From assembly GCA_958510825.1 (NCBI GenBank), contig OY294046.1, positions 3,782,001 through 3,846,000 on the forward strand: 64,000 bases of DNA, in the 5' to 3' direction. Position numbers and translations under genes: made by a program. How positions within the stretch are numbered: the stretch's first letter is position 1; the number at the start of each line of letters is the position of its first letter. The stretch is from Brachypterus glaber. Taxonomy: Eukaryota > Arthropoda > Insecta > Coleoptera > Kateretidae. Below are positions 21,274 to 32,004 of the stretch, one piece after another. A model generated the notes under the pieces. It saw only the letters and a list, made by a program, of their open reading frames with translations. It was not told the origin of the DNA and ran no database searches.

Positions 21274-22863
21274 ATAGAATAGAATAGAATAGAATAGAAT
21301 TTTATTTTCTCCTTATGTACATATTACAGTTGAAAAAAAAAAAAATAACAAAAATTGGTTTATGCACAAAACCTAGTTAAGGTATTGAGAAAAATGTCTA
21401 TAGAATAATTTTGTAAAAGATTAGAAAAACATATATAAAAAATTATAAAGGATAGTAATTATATAAGGTATACAATATAATGCAGTTCAATTTAAAAAAA
21501 AAACACATATAAATACATATAGTAAAAAAAAACTAAAATAAAAATAACAAAATCTAAAAAAATCTAAAAAAATGACTCTAGAATTGTTTATTTAGAAATT
21601 CGTTTTTTAAATCATAAAAAACATTTGCCTGAAGAAAAGTTTTTAGTTTGGACTTAAATATATTTATTGAAGATGCCTTTTGAATTAAATTAGGTAAGTG
21701 ATTGATACCAGAATATAAAGGCCCTTGTCGGGATTTTTCAGATCTATAATTAGGTAATAGCAGACAGTTATTTGTTCTAGTAGGGTAGTTATGCCTAACG
21801 GATGACGTTGATATATTTTCACGGTGTTTGTATACTAATATGCAAATCTTGTAAAGGTATAGATCATAGATCGTAAATATCTTCAGTCTTGAAAACTGAT
21901 CTCTGCACGTTTGCCTACGTTTGAGATTACACATTACCCTTATTGCCCTTTTTTGTGTCTTGAATATTACTTCGGTATTCGGCGAGGAGCCCCAAAATTC
22001 TATTCCATATTGAGCTAAACTGTGAAAATAGGCATAATATGCATTTTTAGCAGAGCATAGATCCAGTTCTCTTCCAACCCTATCAATAGCAAAAATTGCT
22101 TTACTTAATTTGGAGTTTAGTTCGTTGATGTGCGATTCCCATTTTAGGTACTTGTCTATTTTTAGACCCAGGAACTTAGTATTATCTGTTGAATTTATAA
22201 TACCTAGATCAGTATTTACATTTACATTTTGTACGGGCACGTAGGACATTTGAAAAGAAATACTATTAGTTTTACTAGTGTTTACTAAGAGTTTATTGGC
22301 ACTAAACCAATCAATAATTCGATTCATAATGTCCTCTGACTGCAGAATTAAATTATTAAAAACTTTATTGCTACATATAATACTAGTATCATCAGCGAAT
22401 AATGAGAACCACACATCAGGAAAATTGGCCACCAGATCGTTTATATAGATAAGGAAAAGAACTGGACCTAAAATAGAGCCTTGTGGGACTCCACATTTAA
22501 CATTTTGTACGTTTGAAGAAGATTTAGATATATAACAACCGTTTTGAAAATCAATTTCTACGTACATTCTGCGATCCATGAGATAAGATCTAAACCACTT
22601 ATGGGGAAGACCTCTAATGGCGTATTGGTGAAGTTTTTCTAGTAAAATTTCATGATCGACACAGTCGAAAGCCTTTGAAAGATCGCAGAATATACCCAGA
22701 ATTGAGTCTTTCTCCTCCCAGAGCCTATCAATAAGAGCAAAAGTTGCGGCAGTTGTATTTTTATTTTTTTTGAAAGCCGTATTGGCAATGAGTTATTATA
22801 ACCTTATCGATTAAAAAAGACATCAAATGTTCTTCTACAACTTTTTCAAAAATTTTTGAAACC
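21274..22863 (-). mobile_element. 5'-truncated non-LTR retrotransposon (LINE) inside the satellite
   Basis: It lies on the minus strand and is cut off at its 5' end, within the reverse transcriptase. Its 3' end carries a (ATTCT)n-type microsatellite (about five units at 21,274-21,300 as tagaa on the plus strand) instead of poly-A. Short tandem 3' tails of this sort are typical of the CR1/L2-like group. The monomer sequence continues exactly across the insertion, with GTAA or TAA shared at both junctions, a likely short TSD. A 3' untranslated stretch of roughly 280 bp precedes the tail. Confidence 0.85.
21578..22863 (-). pseudogene. Reverse transcriptase, C-terminal two-thirds, frameshifted
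   Basis: The 5' end reads VSKIFEKVVEEHLMSFLIDK…QYGF, then one extra base near 22,773 (next to an A/T run) shifts the frame. After that the protein is open to the stop at 21,578: KNKNTTAATFALIDRLW, motif A FCDLSKAFDCVDH, GVPQGSILGPVLF (motif B), FADDT (motif C) and FLGLKIDKYLKWESH (thumb region), ending LKNEFLNKQF. The catalytic Asp residues of motifs A and C are present. The overall pattern fits arthropod CR1/Jockey-related LINEs; no endonuclease domain remains. With one frameshift and a truncated 5' end it cannot encode an active element. Confidence 0.92.
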
Positions 22864-23033
22864 GTAAATATTTTAACAACAGGTTTGAATAGTATATGTT
22901 TGTGTATAGAATATAGTTATGTTTTATAAAGTAAACTACGCAGTATATTCGCACATCCAACATTCGAATCTGTTTTGAAAATATTAACTGTGCGATTTTT
23001 AATTTACTATCTTGTTTGAAAAAACAGACCATA
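22864..23033 (+). repeat. Right piece of the LINE-split MITE monomer
   Basis: It continues the monomer from gtaaatattttaac to aaacagaccata. It is the tataaagtaaac variant and is followed by the long linker. Confidence 0.85.
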
Positions 23034-24223
23034 ATATATTATGCAATTATTAAAACTAAAAATATACCTATACATATAAATACCACAGCTTTAAATATTT
23101 ATCTGCGTTTTTTTTTTTTTAATAAAACTTTATAAAAAAATATTATGGTCTGTTTCATCAAGCAAGATAGTAAATTGAAAATCGCACAGTAAATATTTTT
23201 ACAACAGGTTTGAATAGTATATGTTTGTGTATAGAATATAGTTATGTTTTATTAAATAAACTACGCAGTATATTCGCACATCCAACATTCGGATCTGTTT
23301 TGAAAATATTAACTGTGCGATTTTTAATTTACTAGCTTGTTTGAAAAAACAGACCATAGTGAACTAGGGTCTATTTCATCAAGCAAGATAGTAAATTAAA
23401 AATCGCACAGTAAATATTTTAACAACAGGTTTGAATAGTATATGTTTGTGTATAGAATATAGTTATGTTTTATAAAATAAACTACGCAGTATATTCGCAC
23501 ATCCAATACTCGAATCTGTTTTGAAAATATTCACTGTGCGATTTTTAATTTACTAGCTTGTTTGAAAAAACAGACCATAATGTATTATGCAATTATTAAA
23601 ACTAAAAATATACCTATACATATAAATACCACAGCTTTAAATATTTATCTGCGTTTTTTTTTTAATAAAACTTTATAAAAAAATATTATGGTCTGTTTCA
23701 TCAAGCAAGAGAGTAAATTAAAAATCGCACAGTAAATATTTTAACAACAGGTTTGAATAGTATATGTTTGTGTATAGAATATAGTTATGTTTTATAAAAT
23801 AAACTACGCAGTATATTCGCACATCCAATACTCGAATCTGTTTTGAAAATATTCACTGTGCGATTTTTAATTTACTAGCTCGTTTGAAAAAACAGACCAT
23901 AATGTATTATGCAATTATTAAAACTAAAAATATACCTATACATATAAATACCACAGCTTTAAATATTTATCTGCGTTTTTTTTTTAATAAAACTTTATAA
24001 AAAAATATTATGGTCTGTTTCATCAAGCAAGAGAGTAAATTAAAAATCGCACAGTAAATATTTTTACAACATGTTTGAATAGTATATGTTTGTGTATAGA
24101 ATATAGTTATGTTTTATAAAGTAAACTACGCAGTATATTCGCACATCCAATATTCGAATCTGTTTTGAAAATATTCACTGTGCGATTTTTAATTTACGCT
24201 CTTGCTTGATGAAACAGACCATA
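23034..24223 (+). repeat. Second part of the MITE array: four monomers, mixed linkers
   Basis: Monomers are at 23,144-23,358, 23,365-23,579, 23,687-23,901 and 24,009-24,223, each 215 bp. The first two are joined by the 6-bp linker and the others by the long linker. The last monomer ends with a complete inverse of its start (cttgcttgatgaaacagaccata). It therefore best represents the ancestral MITE termini; elsewhere the right arm has mutated to agcttgtttgaaaa. Confidence 0.9.
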
Positions 24224-24751
24224 GTATTTTTTACAATAGTCAAAACTAAAGAATATATTCAATACAACCTGATTATTTTCATACATTTTTGTTTTCTTAA
24301 TAAAAAAATATTTAATAATACAAAAAATACCAACTATGGTCTTTTTTACTAGTGCACCTTAGTGCACTCGAATGATTTTTTGACTTCGCTTTGCGTCGTC
24401 AAAAAAACTTCATTCTCGTGCACTAAGAACTAAAGTCGCTTAGTCGTTACGAAAACTACTATTTCCACCATGTACAAGTAAAACTTTGTAGTTTTTTTTT
24501 ATTCGAAATGATCCTTAAAACCTTTTATTTCTAAAAATAGGAGCCTGAATTTGTGAAAGCCTACTAATCAAAGGCAAAATTAATATGCTCAACATTAATT
24601 GATAATGTCATTCTGCTTTGGAAACGATTATAGAAATTTAAAATAAAATTAGCGAAATATATTTTTGAAAATTTCCTTTGTGAACAGAGCTTTGATAGCT
24701 TTTTATTTACTATAAAATGCTTTGTTAAAATATTAAATGAAATAATTCTTT
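24224..24751. other. No gene; one hairpin
   Basis: 24,357-24,426 forms a hairpin (ttagtgcactcgaatgat…cattctcgtgcactaag) with gtcgtc in the loop. The remainder is AT-rich. Confidence 0.5.
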
Positions 24752-25082
24752 ATCCAATACATACAGATAATGAGACAATTACCAGCTTTATTTTAAATAG
24801 CTAAACTCAATAATAACCCCCGCGTGGCTTTTACTTTATTGAGTGGATAATTATTTATTTTACCCACTCAACTGTCACTTGTCAAATTATTTTCTTGTAA
24901 ATGTCATTAAACTTTTTAATAAAAATATTAATTTCTAAGCTATTTATTGGATAAAACCTTGTATGGCACTCATGGGTAAACCGATATTGCCCTCTCGAAA
25001 ATTAACCTGCTTGGCTGACGCCTCGGTTAATTTTCTCATGGGCAATATCTTACTTTACCCACTAGTACCATAAATAACTATT
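24752..25082 (+). mobile_element. Dispersed 330-bp repeat (aataacccccgcgtggc family), copy 1
   Basis: It shares with 52,562-52,894 and 56,114-56,416 the sequence from atccaatacatacagataat through taacccccgcgtggctttta to gtaccataaataactatt, with very few changes. Internal short inverse words flank a CG-rich centre (gaaaattaacctgc…gttaattttctc). A reverse-orientation fragment lies at 35,813-35,880. Confidence 0.85.
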
Positions 25083-25116
25083 AATTAATAAAATAATTCT
25101 TTAATTAAAATCTTTA

Positions 25117-25400
25117 GAGTATTGGTGTAGTGGACTACCGCGTCGTACTTGAAGACTTTACTACCCAAAATAGCGCAAGTTCGATTCTCACCGCGGCGCC
25201 GATTTGCCTTTTTTAGTTAATTAATAATTGAAATTTGGCGAAGGCGTAAGTGAAGCGGACACTCCCTATAAATTGGTTCGAAAGTCAATTAAAGCCGGTG
25301 GTTCCCTCTACTACTAGCCCACACAAGTCCTGGACTTAGGGGATGCTTAATTAAGTAGAATAGTACGAGGTTAAACAAAATGTAATGTAATTTAATTCTT
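25117..25400 (+). mobile_element. Probable tRNA-derived SINE
   Basis: TGGTGTAGTGG (25,123-25,133) resembles a pol III A box, and AGTTCGATTCT (25,178-25,188) resembles a B box. The start-to-start spacing is 55 bp, longer than in most tRNAs. No acceptor stem can be paired, so it is not a functional tRNA gene. A non-tRNA body (ggcgaaggcgtaagtgaagcgg…) and a simple taatgtaatttaatt tail follow. Only one copy is visible in the window, so the SINE call is tentative. Confidence 0.45.
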
Positions 25401-25709
25401 TTATTTTTTAACCGACTTCCAAAAAGGAGGAGGTTATCAATTCGACGTGTGACTTTATTTATTTTATGCTTTATCTTTTGATTATTTGAAAACTTGACAT
25501 ATAATTTTGTATACTTAAAAGGAAAAAAATAAGATTTCAATCCTTTTAAATTTTTCACTTATACAAAAATTAAAGACAATTTTCAAAGTTTTTTAACGAT
25601 TTATGGGTAATTTTACGAATTTTAGGGCCTTATTAGGACAATTAAAGAAGTTAGATCACTCTCTTATTTTCAGAATTTTAAGATAATAAAAAATATAAGT
25701 TATTCCATA
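25401..25709. other. No gene; short widespread insect repeat motif
   Basis: Contains accgacttccaaaaaggagg (about 25,411), a phrase I recall from dispersed repeats in other insects. The rest is AT-rich. Confidence 0.35.
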
Positions 25710-26142
25710 CTAAAGTTTATTTTTTTAAGGTATAGTTATTTTAAATCTTCCCGCTTGTAAACAATCTCGAAATTACCATAACAACGTAAGATATGCATGC
25801 GTCGTAAGCGAAATGACTAGGCCCAATTTACACAACCGTAAAACGTTTACGTGCCATTAACGAGAACAAAACAATGGTTTATTCCTCCAAATTATTGGAA
25901 TAAAAGCGATTTTATACGCAAATTTTGTTTCTACAGGAATACAAAAGTGTTTTTAGCAAGAGCTTTATCAATTCTCTTTTTTTACATCAAAACATCATAA
26001 AAACAAAGTAAGTAAACTAAAAATTATAAATTTTGGTTATGTTGACATTCAAAACAAGCCACATGCTTCAGTGTAAATCGGACTTTGTGGAGTATTTAGC
26101 GGCAAATTTAAAATAACTATACCTTAAAAAAATAAACTTTAG
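25710..26142. mobile_element. 433-bp inverted-repeat element, uninterrupted copy 2
   Basis: It starts ctaaagtttatttttttaag and ends with the inverse. It is the empty-site partner of 7,594-8,811. About 95% of positions agree by eye. Confidence 0.85.
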
Positions 26143-26586
26143 TTTTAGAATATACTGTTTTTTAGCTAATACTTTCTGTATAACTGATAAAAAATAAAAA
26201 GTAAAAATGAAATAACCTGTAAAATATATAATTAATTTTATATTTTTCCCATTCATAATAAAAACACAAAAAGAATATATAAAAATAAATTAAACTAAGT
26301 GTTTTGTGATTTGACATTTCCCACATAAATAGAATGTGTATGTTTAAGAGAAATAGAAAAGCCTGAAAAGCCTGGAATGTTGAATGTTCAGGTGAGGAAA
26401 ATGTGAGGAAAATGTGTGTCAGTAGATTTGTTTAAATCAGCTGTTGCTGTCGCACGTTTTCCAACCTTGTAGCCGACTTTATTTACTTGTAAACTTTTTG
26501 TTTTTAAAAAGATAAAAATAGGTTTAACAATTTTTCTTAAACTTTGTACGCTAGTGGCAAATTACAAATACAACAATATGTGATTA
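26143..26586. other. No gene seen
   Basis: AT-rich DNA with a short local duplication (gaggaaaatgt twice, 26,394-26,414). Confidence 0.35.
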
Positions 26587-27527
26587 TACAGAGCGAGTCA
26601 AAAGTCCGCCCCCCCACGGGTGGTTTTAAAAATGTTCACCTAAAAGGTCTGGCAACTACGATATTTTTTATTATTATGATTCTCTGGTGTATTTTATGCA
26701 TTCTGTGTAAAAAGTACAAAAATCGTTAGATGGCTTTTTTTTGCACTTTTACCAAGGAACAAGGATTCATCTTTCATCCAATAAAAACATCTTCCTTATA
26801 GATTTTCAGCTGCTGAATCCATATATGTCAACGAACTAATAACTCTTCTCTCTAGAATAGGCATTTCATTCGTTAAAACTGACAAAAACGTCAGCAACAT
26901 AAACATTCGTCTGTCTTACTCGCACATCTTTGTTCTAACAGAGACAACAATAACAGTTACTGGTAACTGTTATTGTTCAGGCCTGAATATACATACTATT
27001 TGTTTACAAACAAACCGAGATGCTGGTGATACTTTATTTTAACGGTATGCGTATTCTAGAAAGAAGAGTTATTAGTTTGTTGATATATGTTCTTAAAATT
27101 TGGTTACATTGTGTAGTTTTTGGGAAATATTATATTTTATATTCAGGAAGTTAAAATTTGGCCCAAGTCCATAATTTTGGAATGGCAAAGTGTTTTAATA
27201 ATTTTTCGGCTTGTATGAATGAGTAATTTCAACTTCCTCACTATAAAATATAATATTTCGCAAAAACTACACAATGTAACTACATTTTAAGAACAGATAT
27301 GAATTCAGCAGCTCAAAATCTATAAGAAAACTTGTTTTTATTACGTCAAATATGAATCCCCGTTCCTTGGTAAAAGTTTAAGACGATGCTACAAAAAAAG
27401 CCATCTAACGATTTTTGTAATTTTTAGAAATAATCAATAAAATACACCACATAATCAGAAAAAACATCGGAGTTGCCAGACCTTTTAGGTGAAAATTTTT
27501 AAAACCACCCGTGTCCCTTTAACCTAA
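26587..27527. mobile_element. Palindromic element carrying a nested hAT-like MITE
   Basis: The left half 26,587-26,828 (agtcaaaagtccgcc…ggtggttttaaaa…cacctaaaaggtctggcaac…) is matched in inverse by 27,300-27,527 (gttgccagaccttttaggtg…ttttaaaaccaccc). Further inner arms at 27,090-27,160 and 27,235-27,300 also pair (tagtttttg, aatattatattttata). The left end starts tacagagcgagtc, close to family C; the right end has lost its terminal bases. MITE A copy 3 occupies 26,829-27,082. Confidence 0.75.
26829..27082. mobile_element. hAT-like MITE family A, copy 3 (254 bp)
   Basis: Same termini (CAACGAACTAATAACTC…ATTAGTTTGTTG), flanked by the exact 8-bp TSD ATATATGT at 26,821-26,828 and 27,083-27,090. 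It is inserted within a palindromic element and is therefore younger than it. Confidence 0.9.
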
Positions 27528-27587
27528 TTGAATTTAATATCTATCTTATAAACGTCCTCATTTTTTCACCCGCCTACAAAGGTTAGG

Positions 27588-28110
27588 AATCGTTCAAGTA
27601 TTACGTAACGCAAAATTTGGCCATTTTTGACCCCCACCCCCCCCATGTAACATTTTCGACACCTCCACCCCCCCTCCCAGTTGTTAACTAACCTTTTTTT
27701 TTACAAAACTAAAAAAAATTGCTGAGAAATTTTACTTTATGGTTTAAACTGGTTTTTAACCGGTTATTGCTTCCGTGTTTTAACCCAAATCCGGTCTGAT
27801 GTAAATTTTGCAATCAGTTAACCGAACACCGGTCATTGCCTATGGTTTTACATCTCTAATTTATTTTTGTTTAGAGGATTTAGTGAACTGTTAACCACGC
27901 CGTGTGCAATAAAATTTTTAAGGAATCCGTCTCTTTACTCCTAGATCATTGTTAAAAACGTGATCCAATAAACATTTTATAAGTTTGTAATTTTTTAAGT
28001 GTTACGTAACATTTTTACTGATACCTACCCCCCCTCAGTAACGCAGCTTAACGTTTTCGAGTAGCCCCCCACCCCCCCCTAGCGCGTTACGTAATACTTG
28101 AACGCTCCCT
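27588..28110. mobile_element. Inverted-repeat element with gcgttacgtaatacttgaacg ends
   Basis: The left end is cgttcaagtattacgtaacg and the right end its inverse, followed inward on both sides by C-runs in gacccccaccccc-like and acccccccctag contexts. Relatives occur as fragments (5,450-5,520). Confidence 0.7.
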
Positions 28111-28803
28111 TACCGGTTTCAGATTTTTGTTGTTGTAATTTTGGCGAAGGCTCAGTGTTCGGTACTTTTAACTCAGTCTGTACAATAATACAGGGCGTTT
28201 GTACATATTGAAGGGGATGATTCTACATCACAAAAAATGAAAAACTAACAATGGAACATATGTCCGAATATAAGCCCTAAGGGAGCTACGGCCCTTCCAA
28301 GAGACAGCTTTAATTCTGCAGGGCAATTCTTTATTTAAAACTAAGCAAAACATTATTCTTCACTAAAACACCTAAATTTAATATTAAAGGAGTTAGAGCC
28401 CTTTAAAGAGTAAGATTTTTGGTGGTATAAAATTTTACAGTCCCTTAATTGCTTTTTTAACGGTTGCTTCGACAGTGTTACACTTTATTACATTTTTTAT
28501 GTATTTTTAATAAAGGAATCTATATTTTTTACACAAAATCCAAAAAAAATACACATAAAAAAGTTTGGGGCAAAAAGGTGTTGAGTTGGACAAATTTTGT
28601 TCGTGTAGGCACGCCTCTGGATAGATTTAAAAAATAAATTAACATAAACTAATTGCCGGTCTATCTCAAAGGGTACAAGAGTTATTAATTAAAAACCTTA
28701 TTTTTAGTACAATTTTTAAGTTCTGGAAAGTCCAAACTCTCTTAGGGACTGCATATCGTAAATTTTGGTGAATTTTATCAACGTTTTCAGTGATCCTTTA
28801 ATA
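28111..28803. other. No gene recognised
   Basis: Unique-looking AT-rich DNA. A short stretch at 28,185-28,230 (tacagggcgtttgtacatattg…) looks like the end of an unknown repeat. Confidence 0.3.
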
Positions 28804-29494
28804 CAGAGCGGTCCAAAAGTCACCCCCCACCCTTTTAACTTTTGAACCAGTTGAGATATCGACTTCAAATTTAGAACTCTTAAATTAGACAACTTAAACT
28901 ATCTTTTAGCATACATTTAATACTTTCAGCTCTTAAAATGTGGGCAGGGGGGCATGGGGGCACATTTTTTTAAATGGAATGGTGTAATACATCATTTTAA
29001 AGCTTATAAAATTCTCCATTTAACTCTATATTTTTAAATAAAAAAAAAATTGGGTTTAAAATGGGGTTGAAAATGGGTATTAATGTCAAAATTCCTCTAA
29101 AAAAAATAATTTCATCATAAAAAAATTCTAATTATACTTTTAAACTAATTTTAGTTGACATAAATAAAAATTTATAAAAAAAAATTAAAAAATCGAATGT
29201 TTTAGCACAAAAAATTTAAAAATCAAAACCTTAAAAAACATTTTTTAAAAATTTAAAAATATTAGTTTAAATAGAGAATTTTATAAGCTTTAAAATGATG
29301 TATCACACGACCCCCCTTTCCATTTAAAAAAATGTCCCCCCATGCCCCCTACCCACATTTTAAGAGCTGAAAATATTAAATATATGCTAAAAGATAGTTT
29401 AAGTTGTCTTATTTAAGAGTTCTAAATTTGAAGTCGATATCTCAACTGGTTCAAAAGTTAAGAAGGGGGGGGGGGTGACTTTTGGACCGCTCTG
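28804..29494. mobile_element. Tc1-type palindromic MITE (family C), copy 1 (691 bp)
   Basis: TA-flanked (28,802-28,803 and 29,495-29,496). It begins CAGAGCGGTCCAAAAGTCAC and ends with the inverse; essentially the whole element pairs with itself. CAG ends plus a TA target suggest mobilisation by a Tc1/mariner transposase. Confidence 0.85.
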
Positions 29495-30167
29495 TATATT
29501 AAAACGTTAACTTTAAGAATTAAATTTTACCAGTTAATGGTAATATTACTAATATATTATGCAAACAGTATTTTAATTCCATGAGGGTACCCCTAAGGGT
29601 ATTAATGAATTCTAACCAATAATAATTAGTTTAAATTACAGGCCTTTAAACATAAATAATTACAATTATTGAGGACGCAGGTGTATGAAAATCACGAAAA
29701 TTTCAATTCCGAGTTAAATTCCTTGGAGTGAAAAAACGATTGACCATTTTTGTACAATACAGTAGGACCCTAGGGCCCCGAAAACAAGCTATATTTTAAG
29801 GCTTTTTACCATTATTTAGTTAAATACACTGCCGCACATTAAATTCCGGACATCTAAAAAATTGACATTTTTTACTTTACTTTAAAATTAGTAAATTTTA
29901 CGTAGATTCCAATCATAAAAAACTAAGCCCTAAAACAACAAACTAAAAAAAGGATGACGTTAGCCAGTCAAACAACTCTTTAACTGTACAATAAAAAAGC
30001 CATCTTCATATCTTTAAAATAGAATTTTCGAATTAAAATTTGGTCTGCTAAAAGCGAAAAATGTGACTCGTAAAATAACAATTTTTTTATTCGAAAGACC
30101 TTAAGTGTTTTTTTTTATTAAAAAAAAATTAAAATTTTAGGCAAAAGTCCTCAGACACGTAGACAGC
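29495..30167. other. No gene seen
   Basis: AT-rich. 30,060-30,130 is A/T homopolymer-rich. A 'tcaatttt…' composition shift occurs at the neighbouring MITE edge. Confidence 0.3.
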
Positions 30168-30376
30168 AAGGCTAGCCTTAAAAAATTTAAATCAAAAGTC
30201 AAACCACCCTGGATTTTTGATTTTAGGTTGTTTTTGGATTTTGACTTTATTTAAAAACGGCTTCGTGAGCGATTTCAATTTTTGTCAAAAACTGTTTGGA
30301 AATATTACAAAAACAACCTAAAATCAAAAAACCCGGGGTGGTTTGTCTTTTCATTTAAACATTTTAAGGCTAGCCG
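30168..30376. mobile_element. 209-bp inverted-repeat MITE
   Basis: aaggctagcc…ttaaatcaaaagtcaaaccaccc…ttttgattttaggttgttttt pairs with its inverse ending in ttttaaggctagcc (30,300-30,376). Confidence 0.8.
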
Positions 30377-30392
30377 TGACATATATTTAAAC

Positions 30393-30943
30393 GGCAGACT
30401 AACATCTCTACTCTAAATTTCTCTACTCCCTAACATCCCTACTCCATAACATCCCTACTCCACAACAACTCTACTCCGTAACATCTCTACTCCATAACAT
30501 CTCTACTCCGTAACAACTCTACTCCACACTATAGACACTCGATTAGCCACTTGTCTTAACTCAAAAGAATATTTGTCATGCTAAGTCACTGTCAAAAATG
30601 AATTCAGTTTATTAATTACTTACATATTAGTGCATGTTAAGAGTACGCGGTCATTGTTGCTTTTAGAATAATTCATTTATGATTGTTCTAGATTTACATT
30701 TAAAGATAAACGTTTTCTAGGAAAAAAATAAAATAATCTAGAAGAAGAAGATTCTTTGTTCTTTGAACTGCTCATTTATTATTAAGTGGCTAATAAAGTG
30801 CATATAGTGTGGAGTAGAGTTGTTACGGAGTAGAGATGTTATGGAGTAGAGATGTTACGGAGTAGAGTTGTTGTGGAGTAGGGATGTTATGGAGTAGGGA
30901 TGTTAGGGAGTAGAGAAATTTAGAGTAGAGATGTTAGTCTGCC
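30393..30943. mobile_element. Foldback-like element with arms of tandem ctctactcc repeats
   Basis: A 551-bp element flanked by an exact 8-bp TSD, ATTTAAAC (30,385-30,392 and 30,944-30,951). It begins GGCAGACTAACATCTCTACT. Arms of about 140 bp (30,393-30,533 and 30,803-30,943) appear identical in inverse. Each arm is about nine units of a 15-17-bp repeat (taacatctctactcc, taacaactctactcc, with ccct variants). A further inverse word (ttagccactt/aagtggctaa) follows inward. The roughly 230-bp core is AT-rich and non-coding. Confidence 0.95.
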
Positions 30944-30951
30944 ATTTAAAC

Positions 30952-31298
30952 AATTAAATCAATTTCATTTTACGCCACACTTTAAGAAAAGTCGGTTAGT
31001 TCATTCTTTCGTCCTTCCGCTTTTTCATCAAATTCCATTCTTTGATCTGCAAGTTATGAAATGTCTTTCCTCTCACGCACAGGCATTTGAGCTTTTAATT
31101 TCCTGCCTTCAGAAGGAAATGTCTTTTTCTCATACCCACTTTGAGGCACTTAAATTCAGAACTATTATATAGTAAAAAAGACCTCTGTGAATTTAACATG
31201 GTTGTAATGAGAACAATGCAAGAATTAAATTGTAAAATATATATTTATTTCATGGAGACCAAAAACATATAATATAAAATTCCTATATTTTCTTTATT
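30952..31298. other. No gene seen
   Basis: Sequence of somewhat higher C/T content (ttctttcgtccttccg…) with no motif recognised. Confidence 0.35.
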
Positions 31299-32004
31299 AC
31301 ATCGGCACTTAGTGCTACTAAGAGTGCCGATGTATTGAAATCTTCGCCTAAAAGTCAAAAGTCTTTGACCACGCTTTTTTCACATTTCTCGACGTTTTAG
31401 ACCATTCTGAGTCCAAATCAGTAAAAAAAATTTTGCGTCCGTCTTTCTGTCTTACTGTCTGGGTGTAAACTCTCTAACTCAATTTCTACATGAGATATCG
31501 ACTTGCGGTTTTTTGCATATTGTTTTTTATCGTATTCCGAAGAGCTGATTAGATTTTGGGGGTAAACTATTGGGGGTAAGGGGGTAAAAAAGGGTAAAAC
31601 TCCTATTTTTAGCGTTTTTTGTTTATAATTAAGGCAATTATTATTGTATTTGGTTAATTTAGCACTTATATAAAAGATAATTTTAAATTGGTCAAAAAAT
31701 GTTATAAACAACGTTTTCCTAAAACGCATTGTTTTCGATATTGGCGTTTAAAGCAGTAAAAGGTTTTTTTTTAGCATATCTCACATATTTATAACCCGAT
31801 TTCAAAAAATTATATTTTAAATAAAAGCTCTTTTTAAGCCCTATAAAAAATGTTATATACAGTTTTTTGCTAGAATATAATGTTTTAAAGATACAGAATT
31901 TAAAATCAAACAAAACACCTAGTTTGAAATTTGCAAACTAGATGGCTCTAGTGTACAATAGTGCCGATGTTTTGACAGGGTGCTTGCAACGTTTCATCTA
32001 GTTT
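31299..32004 (+). mobile_element. HINE/Helentron-like hairpin family, copy 3 of 7
   Basis: Full-length, same orientation as all other copies. The GTCT run has decayed to gtctttctgtcttactgtctg. Confidence 0.75.

Noticed and set aside
19606..23032. Series of near-identical 60-codon minus-strand frames
   Set aside because: They are by-products of the 221-bp monomers, with no start context or conserved function.
19354..24223. CRISPR-like look of regularly spaced repeats
   Set aside because: The genome is eukaryotic, the repeat is 215 bp with inverted arms, and the linkers are identical rather than unique spacers.
25117..25200. Functional tRNA gene
   Set aside because: No 7-bp acceptor stem or anticodon arm can be paired, and box spacing is too long.
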